A stretch of DNA of 64,000 bases from Anaerolineaceae bacterium (GTDB taxonomy: Bacteria; Chloroflexota; Anaerolineae; Aggregatilineales; Phototrophicaceae). A program made the translations under genes and the position numbers. Location: NCBI GenBank assembly GCA_007693385.1, contig REDR01000131.1, forward strand, positions 124,001 to 188,000, read 5' to 3'. Position 1 is the stretch's first letter; each line of letters starts with the position of its first letter. Shown here one piece after another: positions 26,953 to 35,242 of this stretch. The notes below the pieces were generated by a model. That model saw only the letters and a list, made by a program, of their open reading frames with translations. It was not told where the DNA came from and ran no database searches.

Positions 26953-27510
26953 ATGGGACTTAAGCCCGATCATTGGATTCGTAAGATGGCGTTAGAACAC
27001 GGCATGATAGAGCCGTTCGTCGATGGACAGAAGCGCGAAGGCGTGATTAGCTACGGGCTATCGTCCTATGGCTATGATATGCGCGTGGCTGATGAGTTCA
27101 AGGTGTTCACCAACGTGCATTCAGCGATTGTTGATCCGAAGAACTTCAGCCCGCAATCGTTTGTCGATGTACAGACCGATATTTGCATTGTGCCGCCGAA
27201 TTCGTTCGCGCTGGCGCGATCTGTGGAATACTTCCGTATTCCGCGCAGTGTGCTGACTTTGTGCGTCGGTAAATCCACCTATGCCCGCGCCGGAATCGTC
27301 ACCCATGTGACGCCGTTCGAGCCGGGCTGGGAGGGCTTCGTCACGCTGGAAATCAGCAACACCACGCCGCTACCGGCCAGAATATACGCCAATGAGGGCA
27401 TCGCGCAGGTGATCTTCCTCGAAGCGGACGAAGAGTGCGAAATTTCTTACGCGGATAAAGCCGGAAAATATCAGGGGCAGACCGGCGTCACGCCGCCGCA
27501 TCTGGGCTGA
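26953..27510 (+). CDS. dcd: dCTP deaminase
   Basis: Converts dCTP to dUTP (or directly to dUMP in bifunctional forms) for thymidylate synthesis; trimeric cytoplasmic enzyme. The 185-residue product has the family's [22 protein letters not shown] opening and [17 protein letters not shown]. The nucleotide-binding [20 protein letters not shown] and the catalytic glutamate region [14 protein letters not shown] follow, with [18 protein letters not shown] near the end. The start is placed at ATG 26953; a GTG at 26947 would add two residues and sits too close to AGGGAG (26937-26942). The gene is followed by a strong hairpin and tRNA-Val. Confidence 0.94.
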   Translation: MGLKPDHWIRKMALEHGMIEPFVDGQKREGVISYGLSSYGYDMRVADEFKVFTNVHSAIVDPKNFSPQSFVDVQTDICIVPPNSFALARSVEYFRIPRSVLTLCVGKSTYARAGIVTHVTPFEPGWEGFVTLEISNTTPLPARIYANEGIAQVIFLEADEECEISYADKAGKYQGQTGVTPPHLG

Positions 27511-27520
27511 GCATGAATGA

Positions 27521-27560
27521 TCGGGCGGGGCGGTTATCAGGGATTGATAATCCCGCCCGA
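27521..27560. other. Long two-part hairpin between dcd and tRNA-Val
   Basis: Outer arms TCGGGCGGG (27521-27529) and CCCGCCCGA (27552-27560) enclose a second stem, TTATCA (27534-27539) with TGATAA (27545-27550). There is no T tract after it. The inner arm contains the -35 box of the tRNA promoter, so structure and promoter share DNA. Confidence 0.6.
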
Positions 27561-27572
27561 ATCGTGTACATT
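27544..27572 (+). promoter_or_regulatory. Promoter for tRNA-Val
   Basis: TTGATA (27544-27549), 17-base spacer, TACATT (27567-27572). Start of transcription would fall about 7 bases before the mature tRNA. Confidence 0.6.
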
Positions 27573-27585
27573 ATGCGACATTCAC

Positions 27586-27658
27586 GGGTGGTTAGCTCAA
27601 TTGGCAGAGCGTCCCGCTTACACCGGGAAGGTTATAGGTTCGAGTCCTATACTACCCA
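27586..27658 (+). tRNA. tRNA-Val (anticodon TAC)
   Basis: 73 bases that fold as a cloverleaf. Acceptor stem GGGTGGT with ACTACCC; D-loop region TAGCTCAATTGGCAGAGC; anticodon arm TCCCG-CTTACAC-CGGGA with anticodon TAC at 27619-27621; T arm with GGTTCGAGTCC. The discriminator base is A at 27658. CCA is not encoded, since ACTACCC is followed by ACA, so the end must be added enzymatically. It stands alone with its own promoter and terminator. Confidence 0.96.
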
Positions 27659-27664
27659 CAACCA

Positions 27665-27690
27665 CAGGCGACCATATGGTCGCCTGTTTT
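27665..27690 (+). terminator. Terminator after tRNA-Val
   Basis: CAGGCGACCAT and ATGGTCGCCTG form a perfect 22-base palindrome (27665-27686) followed by TTTT. It begins 7 bases after the tRNA. Confidence 0.9.
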
Positions 27691-27694
27691 CGTT

Positions 27695-27732
27695 ATCACA
27701 TCATGATGACATCATCACATCATGATGACATC
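27695..27732. repeat. Two perfect tandem copies of a 19-bp unit
   Basis: ATCACATCATGATGACATC occurs at 27695-27713 and again directly at 27714-27732. Each unit contains the palindrome CATCATGATG. It lies between the tRNA terminator and the convergent VIT/VWA gene. Two copies only, without spacers, so it is not a CRISPR. Confidence 0.85.
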
Positions 27733-27792
27733 ACGCCATCGTGTTACGTTGTCGGGCGTCGAAGTCCCGCGCACTAACGCTTTTCGCCGCGC

Positions 27793-30024
27793 CTAGTCGA
27801 TGACTTCATACGCCACGCCCTCGAACACCACGATCACACGATCCGCGATGGCGAAGTATTCGCCCAGTTGCGGGTGCGTCGCCAGCAGATCGAAGTATTC
27901 ATCGCTCAGGAAGCTAACCTCAATCGTCTGCATCGTCTCCGGCGAGAAGGTGGTGTCCGTCCAGACGCCATCAATGCGGATGAACGTCTTGTCGTTCACG
28001 TTCGCAATCGGATTCTGTATCACGCTATGCACATCACCGCCGCCGAACGCGCCATCCTGTTCTTCTGCCAGATCAAAAAGCGCTTCGGCATCATCGGCCA
28101 TCGCTTCGCTCATCGCGGGCAGTGGGGCGCTAGATGGTGCGGAGCGCATCGCGGAAATATCCGCCGCCATATCGACTGCGCCTTCGCCGGTAAATCCGCC
28201 GCTCGTGCCGTCGAAGCTCTGCGCGGCGCGTTCGCGTCCCTGTTGCGTCAGGATGTCGTCCTCTTCGATCAAGAAGCTGGTATACGGCGTGATGATGCCG
28301 TAGCGCACGCTCAGATCAATCACGCTTTGCACCAATTCGGGGTCTTCTCCCTGTAGGCGGATGGTGTTCAGCAGTTCACCGATATGGCGTGTCGCCCACA
28401 GCCGTGCGATGAACGCCTCGCCGCCCGCCGTATCGCGGAGCGATAGGCCATCATACACGAATCGCCGCGTTTCGCCGTCGATCTCGCCGGTCAGCCGCAG
28501 GGTGAAATCGTCGATCCCTTCGCGGTAGCGTCCGGCGATGATGATTTGCTCACCGGCGAACAGATCGCTGAGGCTGTGCGGATGGAGTAATTCGACGAAC
28601 GCTTCGCCAAAATCAAGCGCGACATCGGTCAGCACGGGGGCGCTGATTTTGTTGTACAGGCTGGAAACCGCCTCGTCGATGCGTTCCGATGGGCGAACAT
28701 AAGCGCCCGTCCCTCTGAATGTGTCGGCTAGCTGGTCGAGCAGGAACGTATCGACATCGTAGCCAAGTCCGAAGGTGAATATACGCACGTTATCCGGCGC
28801 GGCGTCGGAGACATTCGCCAGAATATCCGGTGTGCCAGTGATGCCACTGGTCGCCAAACCATCGGTCAAAAACAAAATGGTCGTCGGACGATTGCCTTCT
28901 ACCATGTCTATCGCGGTCAGTAGCGCCTCGTTGATGTTGGTGCCGCCGCCCGGCTCTTCGCCCTTCACCCACTCAATCGCGCCTTCTACCTGCGCGGCGG
29001 GGAGCAATTCACGGGCATACTGGCGCACGCCGGAGCTGAACATCACCACGTTGAAGCGATCCGCCGGACGTAGATTTTCCAGCACGTACAACGTCGCATC
29101 GACGGCTTGCGTCCACATCTCGCCCCACATACTGCCGGATTGATCCAGCACGATGATGACATCTTTAGGGATGATCTGGTCATCGGGGACGGTGAGCGGC
29201 GGCTGAACCATCAGCATGAAGAAGCCATCCTGACCGGCGCTCTCCCTGTAAGACAACAGATTGACGCTGATCGTCTCGTTTGCCAGCCCGTAATACAGGC
29301 TAAAGTCGGAAGCGTCGCGGAAGTTGAGCGCCTCCCAACCGGCGACGAATTCGGTCTCGTCAGCCTCATCACGGAAGACGCCGATAGGGTGGCTTGGTGA
29401 ATAGATGTTGCTGATCGGGTCGCTACTACGTACGCTGACATCAATGCTCATCTGGCCGATGCTCCGGCTGGATAGCGTGTTGGCGTTCATCGGAAAGACG
29501 TAATGCACCAGACTGTTATCTACCGGCAATACCTGCGAATAGGTGAATTCAATGCGCCGCGACTCGCCGACGGGAATCGGGAATACATTGGCCTGAATCG
29601 CGTTCTGCCCGACGTATTCCAACAAAGCCGGATCACGAAATTGACGCACGATCTCGTCATAGATGGCGCGGGCTTGGTCGGCGGGGAGGATTTGCGCTTC
29701 AATCGCCTGCCCGTCAATGTACATCAGCAATTCATCAACGGCGGCTTCGCGGGGTAGCGGAAATAAGAACGTGCCTTCGGCCATGCCGTCGCCTTCGTTG
29801 GTGAACTGCATATCAACGTTGGTCACGGCGATCTGATTTTCGATGGTCACGTTCACGCGCTGGTAGTCGATCTTGAGCCACGCGGGGTCAGTCCACACGC
29901 CCCAACAGCACACCGGCTCAATCGGTTGCGGTAACGGGATGGGGTCGTCGCGTTGCGCGGCGGCAGTCGCGGCGATCATACCGATAGACAGGATCACAAA
30001 TAATCTAAAAAGATGTTTTAACAT
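27793..30024 (-). CDS. Secreted VIT and von Willebrand factor A domain protein
   Basis: 743-residue exported protein. A signal peptide (1 to about 24, MLKHLFRLFVILSIGMIAAT) precedes a VIT domain (about 40-165, FTNEGDGMAEGTFLFPLPRE and EYVGQNAIQANVFPIPVGES). A VWA domain follows (about 282-455) with a complete metal-binding MIDAS start, VIIVLDQSGSMWGEMW. The remaining 280 residues lack a clear family, apart from SVRYGIITPYTSFLIEE, which is typical of bacterial VIT/VWA proteins. I moved the start to the ATG at 30024 because GGAG is 8 bases upstream and a clean signal peptide results; an in-frame ATG 7 codons earlier is weaker. Such proteins are thought to make metal-dependent protein contacts at the surface; the partner is unknown. 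Confidence 0.9.
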   Translation of the reverse strand: MLKHLFRLFVILSIGMIAATAAAQRDDPIPLPQPIEPVCCWGVWTDPAWLKIDYQRVNVTIENQIAVTNVDMQFTNEGDGMAEGTFLFPLPREAAVDELLMYIDGQAIEAQILPADQARAIYDEIVRQFRDPALLEYVGQNAIQANVFPIPVGESRRIEFTYSQVLPVDNSLVHYVFPMNANTLSSRSIGQMSIDVSVRSSDPISNIYSPSHPIGVFRDEADETEFVAGWEALNFRDASDFSLYYGLANETISVNLLSYRESAGQDGFFMLMVQPPLTVPDDQIIPKDVIIVLDQSGSMWGEMWTQAVDATLYVLENLRPADRFNVVMFSSGVRQYARELLPAAQVEGAIEWVKGEEPGGGTNINEALLTAIDMVEGNRPTTILFLTDGLATSGITGTPDILANVSDAAPDNVRIFTFGLGYDVDTFLLDQLADTFRGTGAYVRPSERIDEAVSSLYNKISAPVLTDVALDFGEAFVELLHPHSLSDLFAGEQIIIAGRYREGIDDFTLRLTGEIDGETRRFVYDGLSLRDTAGGEAFIARLWATRHIGELLNTIRLQGEDPELVQSVIDLSVRYGIITPYTSFLIEEDDILTQQGRERAAQSFDGTSGGFTGEGAVDMAADISAMRSAPSSAPLPAMSEAMADDAEALFDLAEEQDGAFGGGDVHSVIQNPIANVNDKTFIRIDGVWTDTTFSPETMQTIEVSFLSDEYFDLLATHPQLGEYFAIADRVIVVFEGVAYEVID

Positions 30025-30117
30025 GCTGTTCACTCCGGCAATCATTCAATGGTCGATTACTTGCAATGACGGCGTTCGTCCGCCATAAGTTCCCGATTGG
30101 CCGGAGTGCGTTGTCCG

Positions 30118-31137
30118 CTAGCGATATTCACCACTGCTATACACGTATACCGCGAATTCTTCGTCCTCTTCGCCGGTGTATACTTCATCCGCCCAGCGAT
30201 ACACCCAGTCAGCATCGGTGATCGACAGGTTGACACAGCCACGACTGCGCCGGTAGCCGAAGCCATCGTGCCAGTAAACGCCGTGCAAGCCGATCATGCC
30301 GTCGAAATATTGAATCCACGGGACTTCTTGCAGATAGTAGAAGTTGGGCGTGTTCTCCAACCACGACATCCTGCCGCGCTCATAGCGCACGTATACATGA
30401 AACAGTCCTTCGCGGGTGTCGAAATTCGGCAAGCCGGTAGAAACCAGCGTGGCGAATACCGGCGTCTGGCCTTCGTAGGCGATCAGTGTCTGCTCGTACA
30501 GGTCAACGCTCACCCAGCGCTCGACCTCTAACCCTTCGGGGCGCTCGATGGGTTCGATCTTGGCGACATGCGTCTGATGAATCCACTGATCGACGCCGAT
30601 CTGATACCAGCGCCAGCCGTCTATCTCATATTCGTCATAGATGCTAAGGCGCGTATAGCGGCTCAGGTACGGGTTGTCGTCGTGTTCTTCGCCGCCCGGA
30701 AACTGGCTGGGGCGTCCGGGGATTAACAGCCACGCCATCGTGAACGGAAGCGGTTCTTCCGGCAATAGCACACCGGCGAAAGTCGATGGGGACAGGTTGC
30801 CGCTAAGCGAGTCGGCGCGTACCCATTGCTCCCAGCCGATCTCCGCCCAGCCATCCACGACGCGATGCACGGTGACGAAATTGAATCCGGCGTCGAGCGT
30901 CCGCACGTAGTCGCCATTCGGCCCGTTAAAAATTTGTAGATCGCCCTGCACGCGGCGGTAAATGCGATCATTGATGCGTTCCTCGTTGGGCGCTAGCTGG
31001 GTGACATCTGGCGCGGGGTAGGCTTCGATTACGTCGTGTGGGACGCCATAACTTTGATCTTCGCTGGCGAAGGCAGGTGCGGCAAAGACCAGCAACAAGG
31101 CGCTTAAAACGGGGAGAATCAGAAATAAGTGACGCAT
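30118..31137 (-). CDS. L,D-transpeptidase (YkuD family) with signal peptide
   Basis: 339-residue exported enzyme that links peptidoglycan stem peptides or attaches proteins to them through a catalytic cysteine. Residues 1-24 are a signal peptide. The middle (about 55-210) holds SH3-like repeats (IYRRVQGDLQIFNGPNGDYV and VDGWAEIGWEQWVRAD). The C-terminal YkuD domain (about 205-335) has the full active-site pattern: IGLHGVYWHDGFG followed by RRSRGCVNLSITDADWVY, where Cys is the nucleophile and the first His its partner. It lies on the same strand and 93 bases upstream of the VIT/VWA gene, so the two may form an envelope pair. Substrate not shown. Confidence 0.92.
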   Translation of the reverse strand: MRHLFLILPVLSALLLVFAAPAFASEDQSYGVPHDVIEAYPAPDVTQLAPNEERINDRIYRRVQGDLQIFNGPNGDYVRTLDAGFNFVTVHRVVDGWAEIGWEQWVRADSLSGNLSPSTFAGVLLPEEPLPFTMAWLLIPGRPSQFPGGEEHDDNPYLSRYTRLSIYDEYEIDGWRWYQIGVDQWIHQTHVAKIEPIERPEGLEVERWVSVDLYEQTLIAYEGQTPVFATLVSTGLPNFDTREGLFHVYVRYERGRMSWLENTPNFYYLQEVPWIQYFDGMIGLHGVYWHDGFGYRRSRGCVNLSITDADWVYRWADEVYTGEEDEEFAVYVYSSGEYR

Positions 31138-31221
31138 AGCGGTTCAAACCTTTTGTTGATTGTAGAAGATGAGCAAAATATAAGTTAAAAGTAGCATCAC
31201 GGTGCGGGGACTGTCAAATAT

Positions 31222-31261
31222 GCCCGCCCTACGGATAACCTGTGTTAGCTGTGTGGCGGGC
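31222..31261. other. Extended imperfect hairpin in the gap before the response regulator
   Basis: The 312-base gap between the L,D-transpeptidase and the response regulator holds a long stem. GCCCGCC (31222-31228) pairs with GGCGGGC (31255-31261), then AC with GT, then TAAC with GTTA around a CTGT loop, with small symmetric internal loops. There is no T tract on either strand, so it is not a standard terminator. I see no convincing ORF in the gap. Confidence 0.5.
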
Positions 31262-31328
31262 GAAATATCGGCGGCACAATGAGAACGTCCATTACACCCC
31301 TGCCATCGGGGATTGTAGAGACGTAGCG

Positions 31329-31439
31329 GGTTATATAGCCCCCGTGACGTTGCTAAAAACTTGAAATAACCCCTATCCGTTAGAAAAACTAGCCGATCTG
31401 TGCAAAATAGAATATCATTGTTACAGACAGGTTATATAG
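31329..31439. repeat. Direct repeat GGTTATATAG before the response regulator
   Basis: GGTTATATAG occurs at 31329-31338 and 31430-31439; the second copy ends 10 bases before the regulator's ATG. The spacing between copy starts is 101 bases. They could be binding sites for the regulator itself or chance A/T-rich repeats. Confidence 0.4.
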
Positions 31440-31449
31440 GTGTTTCAAT

Positions 31450-32157
31450 ATGGTAACAGCACAAGATCGCACGATTTCTATACTGGTCGTTGAAGACGAC
31501 CACGACACAGCTGAGATGATGTGTGCCTTGCTAGAGGACGCCGGCTATTATCCGCTAGCCGTCGATAACGGGCAGACTGCGCTAGAGCACATCGAAGAGC
31601 AAAAGCCGGATATGGTTCTGCTTGACCTGCGTTTGCCGGATGTTGACGGCCTTGAATTGCTGAAGGCGGTACGCGCTCATTCGTTTTTGCCGCTTATCGT
31701 CATCAGTGGCATGGTGCATGACCGTGACCGCGTACACGCGCTGGAAGCCGGTGCCGATGATTTCATGAGCAAGCCGTTTTCGCATGAGGAACTGATCGCC
31801 CGTGTGCGGGCGCTGATCCGCCGTGTGGAATGGACGCCGCAACCGGAGACGAAAGTACGTGTGCGCCAGCTAGAGCTGGATATGCCGCGCCGCCATGCCA
31901 CCATCAACGGGCAGAAATTGCATCTGACGCCGATAGAATACAGCATTCTGGTCACGCTGATGCGTCAGGCCGGCAATATCATCAGCCACGAAGAGCTTTT
32001 GCACGCGGTATGGGGCGATAATTACAAAGGCGATTTCTCGGTGTTGCGCGTCAACGTCAGCCGCTTGCGCCAGAAGCTAGAAATCAACCCGCGCCGTCCG
32101 GCCTATATCGTCACCGTGCCCGGACGCGGCTACTGGATGCCGCTGAATCGCAGTTAG
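31450..32157 (+). CDS. OmpR/PhoB-family response regulator
   Basis: 235-residue two-component regulator. The receiver domain (about 8-125) has the acidic pocket Glu15/Asp16/Asp17, phospho-acceptor Asp59 in MVLLDLRLPD, switch Ser86 and Lys108 in FMSKPF. The C-terminal winged-helix DNA-binding domain (about 135-232) contains LHLTPIEYSILVTLMRQAG, the recognition region VNVSRLRQKLE and the closing IVTVPGRGYWM. All functional residues are present. No kinase gene is adjacent; the two histidine kinases of the window are 14 kb and 7 kb away, so the pairing is unknown. The long upstream gap suggests regulated transcription. Confidence 0.95.
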   Translation: MVTAQDRTISILVVEDDHDTAEMMCALLEDAGYYPLAVDNGQTALEHIEEQKPDMVLLDLRLPDVDGLELLKAVRAHSFLPLIVISGMVHDRDRVHALEAGADDFMSKPFSHEELIARVRALIRRVEWTPQPETKVRVRQLELDMPRRHATINGQKLHLTPIEYSILVTLMRQAGNIISHEELLHAVWGDNYKGDFSVLRVNVSRLRQKLEINPRRPAYIVTVPGRGYWMPLNRS

Positions 32158-32241
32158 CCCGATTCGCGGCGATGTGTTAACCTAGACGACATCTTTATAC
32201 ATCGCTTTTTTCATGACCTAATTTGAGATGAGGGCGTTACT

Positions 32242-33000
32242 ATGTCGTCTGATTACACTGTGATCGCGCCGTTTTATGATCGGCTGGGCTTATCGGATTT
32301 CGCGGCGTCGATGGCGCCACATCTGTTGACATTCGCACAACAACACGATTGGGTAGGGCGGCGCGTGCTGGATTTAGGGTGCGGCACCGGCGGCGCGACG
32401 CGCTGGTTCGCCGAACACGGCTATTCGGTGGTAAGCGTTGACGAAGACGCGGCCATGCTCGATCAACTGCGCGGTAATACCGGCGACGTGGCGCACGTGG
32501 ACGTGCTACAGGCCGACATCCGCGCATTAGACGCCAGCGCGATTGACCGTGCCGACATGGTGCTGGCCGTCGATACGCTCAATGATATGTCGAGCTTGCG
32601 CGATGTCGAAGCGGTGTTGAAAAGCGTCAGCGCGATATTGTCTGCGGGTAAATACTTCTTGTTTGATTTACAAACGTTATACGGTCTGGCGGAGACCGGA
32701 CGGGCGAGCGATTCGCTGATTCACGACGAATCCGGTCTGGTTGTTTTCCAGCAGAGCGCTTATGATTTTGAGCGGCAGGTTTGCCATCTGACTTACGACA
32801 TCTTCGCCGAACAGACGGCGGGCGTGTGGTCGCGTTCGCGGGCGCGACTGGTGCGGCGGGCGTATCCGGTGGCGGCGGTGGCGACGCTGGCAAAGCGGCA
32901 TCAGTTCGAGTTGATGGCGCTGGTAGATGTTAATTTGAACAGAGTGGACGCGAACGCGCTCGATGTGGCGCGTGTGATCTTTATGGTAAAAAAGCTATAG
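32242..33000 (+). CDS. Class I SAM-dependent methyltransferase
   Basis: 252-residue cytoplasmic protein with a standard methyltransferase fold. FYDRLGLSDFAA near the start, motif I VLDLGCGTGGATRWF, VVSVDEDAAML for the acidic ribose contact, LQADIRALD and the motif II/III region VLAVDTLNDMSSLRDVEAV are all clear. This group includes enzymes acting on small molecules, but the substrate cannot be read. GAGGG lies 8 bases before the ATG. One base separates its stop from the next gene, so the two are co-transcribed. No link to neighbours is evident. Confidence 0.85.
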   Translation: MSSDYTVIAPFYDRLGLSDFAASMAPHLLTFAQQHDWVGRRVLDLGCGTGGATRWFAEHGYSVVSVDEDAAMLDQLRGNTGDVAHVDVLQADIRALDASAIDRADMVLAVDTLNDMSSLRDVEAVLKSVSAILSAGKYFLFDLQTLYGLAETGRASDSLIHDESGLVVFQQSAYDFERQVCHLTYDIFAEQTAGVWSRSRARLVRRAYPVAAVATLAKRHQFELMALVDVNLNRVDANALDVARVIFMVKKL

Positions 33001-33001
33001 C

Positions 33002-33673
33002 ATGATTTCTGAGCAGGAACAAACGGACGAATTATTGCTACAGGTTGACCCCGTACCCGGTTCGATCAATCTGTACACCTTTCTAGCGTTCATCGCGGGG
33101 ACAATCGGCGGCTATCTATTCACCGCTTCGGTTTTCGGGCTGGGGCTGTGTAGCGTGCTGGCGGTTTTCATCGGCTTGATCTTCGGCGCGGGCGTGTCGT
33201 ATGTCGCGGAGCGCGTGTTGCGGGCGATTATCGTCTCTAATCGCTTCATCCGCATCGCCTCTGACCGCATCTCGTTTATATTCGGCGGGCGCGAGGTGCG
33301 CCACATTGACCCGCGTGAGGATGTCAACGTGACCGCGTGGCACTTCGCCACCAAGCGCCGTTCGCGCGTGCCGAAGGGCTGGCACGTCGTCGCGCTGGGA
33401 CTCGAGCAGGACGAGATTTTCCTGCCGGTTTATGCGCTGGTCTCGCCGGAAGATTTCGAGGAGATGCAGACGGCGGACTTATACCGTGAACTGACCGGAT
33501 CGCGCAAGGATTACAAGGTCGATCAAGACGTGCGTCTCGCCGGAGAGCAACGGCGCATCCTGATGAACGAAACCGCCCGCAGTATCGACGGCGTAGAGAT
33601 GCGCCTCCACGATATGGAGCATTTAATCGCCCATCTACGCCGACGCTTTCCGGGATGGATGCCGCGCTCATGA
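33002..33673 (+). CDS. Uncharacterised membrane protein with two N-terminal spans
   Basis: 223-residue protein that I do not recognise. Two hydrophobic segments (about residues 20-40 and 43-65, AFIAGTIGGYLFTASVFGLG and VLAVFIGLIFGAGVSYVAER) form a hairpin in the membrane. About 150 mainly polar residues follow, with strands such as RFIRIASDRISFIFGGREVR, resembling a small beta domain. The C-terminus is helical with RLHDMEHLIAHLRRRFPGW, possibly coiled coil. It begins 1 base after the methyltransferase stop and ends in an ATGA overlap with the next gene, so it is in the middle of a three-gene unit. Confidence 0.72.
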   Translation: MISEQEQTDELLLQVDPVPGSINLYTFLAFIAGTIGGYLFTASVFGLGLCSVLAVFIGLIFGAGVSYVAERVLRAIIVSNRFIRIASDRISFIFGGREVRHIDPREDVNVTAWHFATKRRSRVPKGWHVVALGLEQDEIFLPVYALVSPEDFEEMQTADLYRELTGSRKDYKVDQDVRLAGEQRRILMNETARSIDGVEMRLHDMEHLIAHLRRRFPGWMPRS

Positions 33674-35220
33674 TGCGGATGGTGACCGCGCTTTTTGCGG
33701 CGCTCTTTGCGGCGTTCTGCCTGACGATCAGCACCGTGACAGCGCAAACGGACAACACTCTGCGGGCGAATCTCCCCGCCGAAGGGACGATCAGCGACGA
33801 AACGCCGTCGCTCTCGTGGCGCTTTTACGGCTGGCAGGATCAAATGCTGTCTTTTCGCGTCCGCGCCGTCTCCCCGACGCTCGACCCCGTGCTGACCATC
33901 CGCAACGCCGACGGCCAGCGCATCATCGGCAATGACGACTACAACTATCCCGACAGCCGCGACTCGCTGGTGGAGGGCATCACCATTCCGCGCTCTGGCG
34001 AATATGAAGTCATCGTCTCCAGCTTCGGCGAGACGACGGGCGACTTCGTGCTGACCATGCTTCCGGGCTACGCGACATTCTTACTCGATGAGCGCTTCGT
34101 CACGGTTGGCGACTGGACGCCGCACAACCTGACATCGTATCGCGTGCAGGATGGCGTCGCCGCGATAGAGGCTGATGGCGTCGCGCAGACCGGCCTGCTG
34201 GTCAATCCTGATCTGACATTGGGTGAGCGTTATTACATCGAAGCGATCATCGACACGGTATCAGCCCGCAACGATTGGGCGCTGGGGCTGGCCTTGCGTT
34301 ACCGTGATGTCGCCAATTACATCGCGCTGGCATTGAGCGAGCGCGGCGAATGGCGGCTGGTGCATGTCAGCGATGGCGATGAGCGCATCGTGCGCGATTG
34401 GACGCCGCATCCGGCCATCAGCGCGGGCGAAACCGCTTTCCGGCTGGGGGCGCTGGTCGATGGTGATACGATCAGCGTATTCTATGACGGCCTGTTCGTC
34501 GGGCGGGTGGGGGATGTGCCATCCGTCGCTGGCGGCGTTGCGGCAGGTGTCCTAACACGCACGGCGGAAGCGGTGGGCAGTGTGATACGGGCGGAGGTCG
34601 ATGACCTGTTCATCACCGTGCCGACGCGCATCGCTTCCGGCTATGTGTTCCCGACGGAGTTGGTCAGCGCGTCACCGCGCATCGCCGCACAGGAGCTTGT
34701 CCGGCGCGGGGTGATGCCGTCCGGCGGTCAGATGGCGTGGGAAATTGAGGACAGCTTTCTGGATAATCGTGCGCCCGGCGTGGCGCATCTGCCACTGGTG
34801 GCCGACACACGCCTGACCGATTTTGCGCTGGGGGCGACGGTGCAGATGACCTTCACCCGTGAAGAAGGCGTCGCCGGTTGCGGGTTGCTGTTCGGCTATC
34901 AAGATGAGACAGATTACTGGATGGCGTATCTGGATAATAGCGGCGGCTATGGTCTGTCGCGCCGCGTTGATGATAGCTTCGACAATGACGAAGGCTTCTT
35001 CGCGGTGCGCGATGGCTGGGACGTGACCGCGACTAGCGATCTGCTGTTAGTGGTGCGCGATGCCCACGCGCATCTATTCATCAATCGTCAGCACGCCGCA
35101 AGCTGGGATGTGGCGGACGCGGGCGGCGCGGTGGGCAACATCGCCGTGAATTTCGGCTCTAGTGTCATCTCCTGCCAGTTCCGCAACGTGTGGGCGTGGC
35201 GGCTGGATACCGCCGACTAG
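33670..35220 (+). CDS. Exported protein with PPC-like and two LamG-like domains
   Basis: About 516 residues. A signal peptide (1 to about 22, MVTALFAALFAAFCLTIST) precedes a prepeptidase-C-terminal-like beta domain (about 35-125, LRIRNADGQRI-type segments and SGEYEVIVSSFGETTGDFVL). Two concanavalin/LamG-like sandwiches follow (about 140-320 and 350-510), with matching runs such as DWALGLALRYRDVANYIALA and CGLLFGYQDETDYWMAYLDN. These domains usually bind carbohydrate or matrix; no catalytic motif is seen. ATG 33670 overlaps the preceding stop; an earlier in-frame ATG at 33655 is possible. The gene converges with mutS. Confidence 0.75.
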   Translation: MMRMVTALFAALFAAFCLTISTVTAQTDNTLRANLPAEGTISDETPSLSWRFYGWQDQMLSFRVRAVSPTLDPVLTIRNADGQRIIGNDDYNYPDSRDSLVEGITIPRSGEYEVIVSSFGETTGDFVLTMLPGYATFLLDERFVTVGDWTPHNLTSYRVQDGVAAIEADGVAQTGLLVNPDLTLGERYYIEAIIDTVSARNDWALGLALRYRDVANYIALALSERGEWRLVHVSDGDERIVRDWTPHPAISAGETAFRLGALVDGDTISVFYDGLFVGRVGDVPSVAGGVAAGVLTRTAEAVGSVIRAEVDDLFITVPTRIASGYVFPTELVSASPRIAAQELVRRGVMPSGGQMAWEIEDSFLDNRAPGVAHLPLVADTRLTDFALGATVQMTFTREEGVAGCGLLFGYQDETDYWMAYLDNSGGYGLSRRVDDSFDNDEGFFAVRDGWDVTATSDLLLVVRDAHAHLFINRQHAASWDVADAGGAVGNIAVNFGSSVISCQFRNVWAWRLDTAD

Positions 35221-35242
35221 ACCGCCCGCGCCTGTACCGGCC

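Noticed and set aside
27695-27732. CRISPR-like repeat
   Set aside because: Only two copies, directly joined with no spacers, and no cas genes.
27513-27777. Two overlapping short plus-strand frames across tRNA-Val and the tandem repeat
   Set aside because: They run through a tRNA gene, its terminator and the repeat, so they are not coding.
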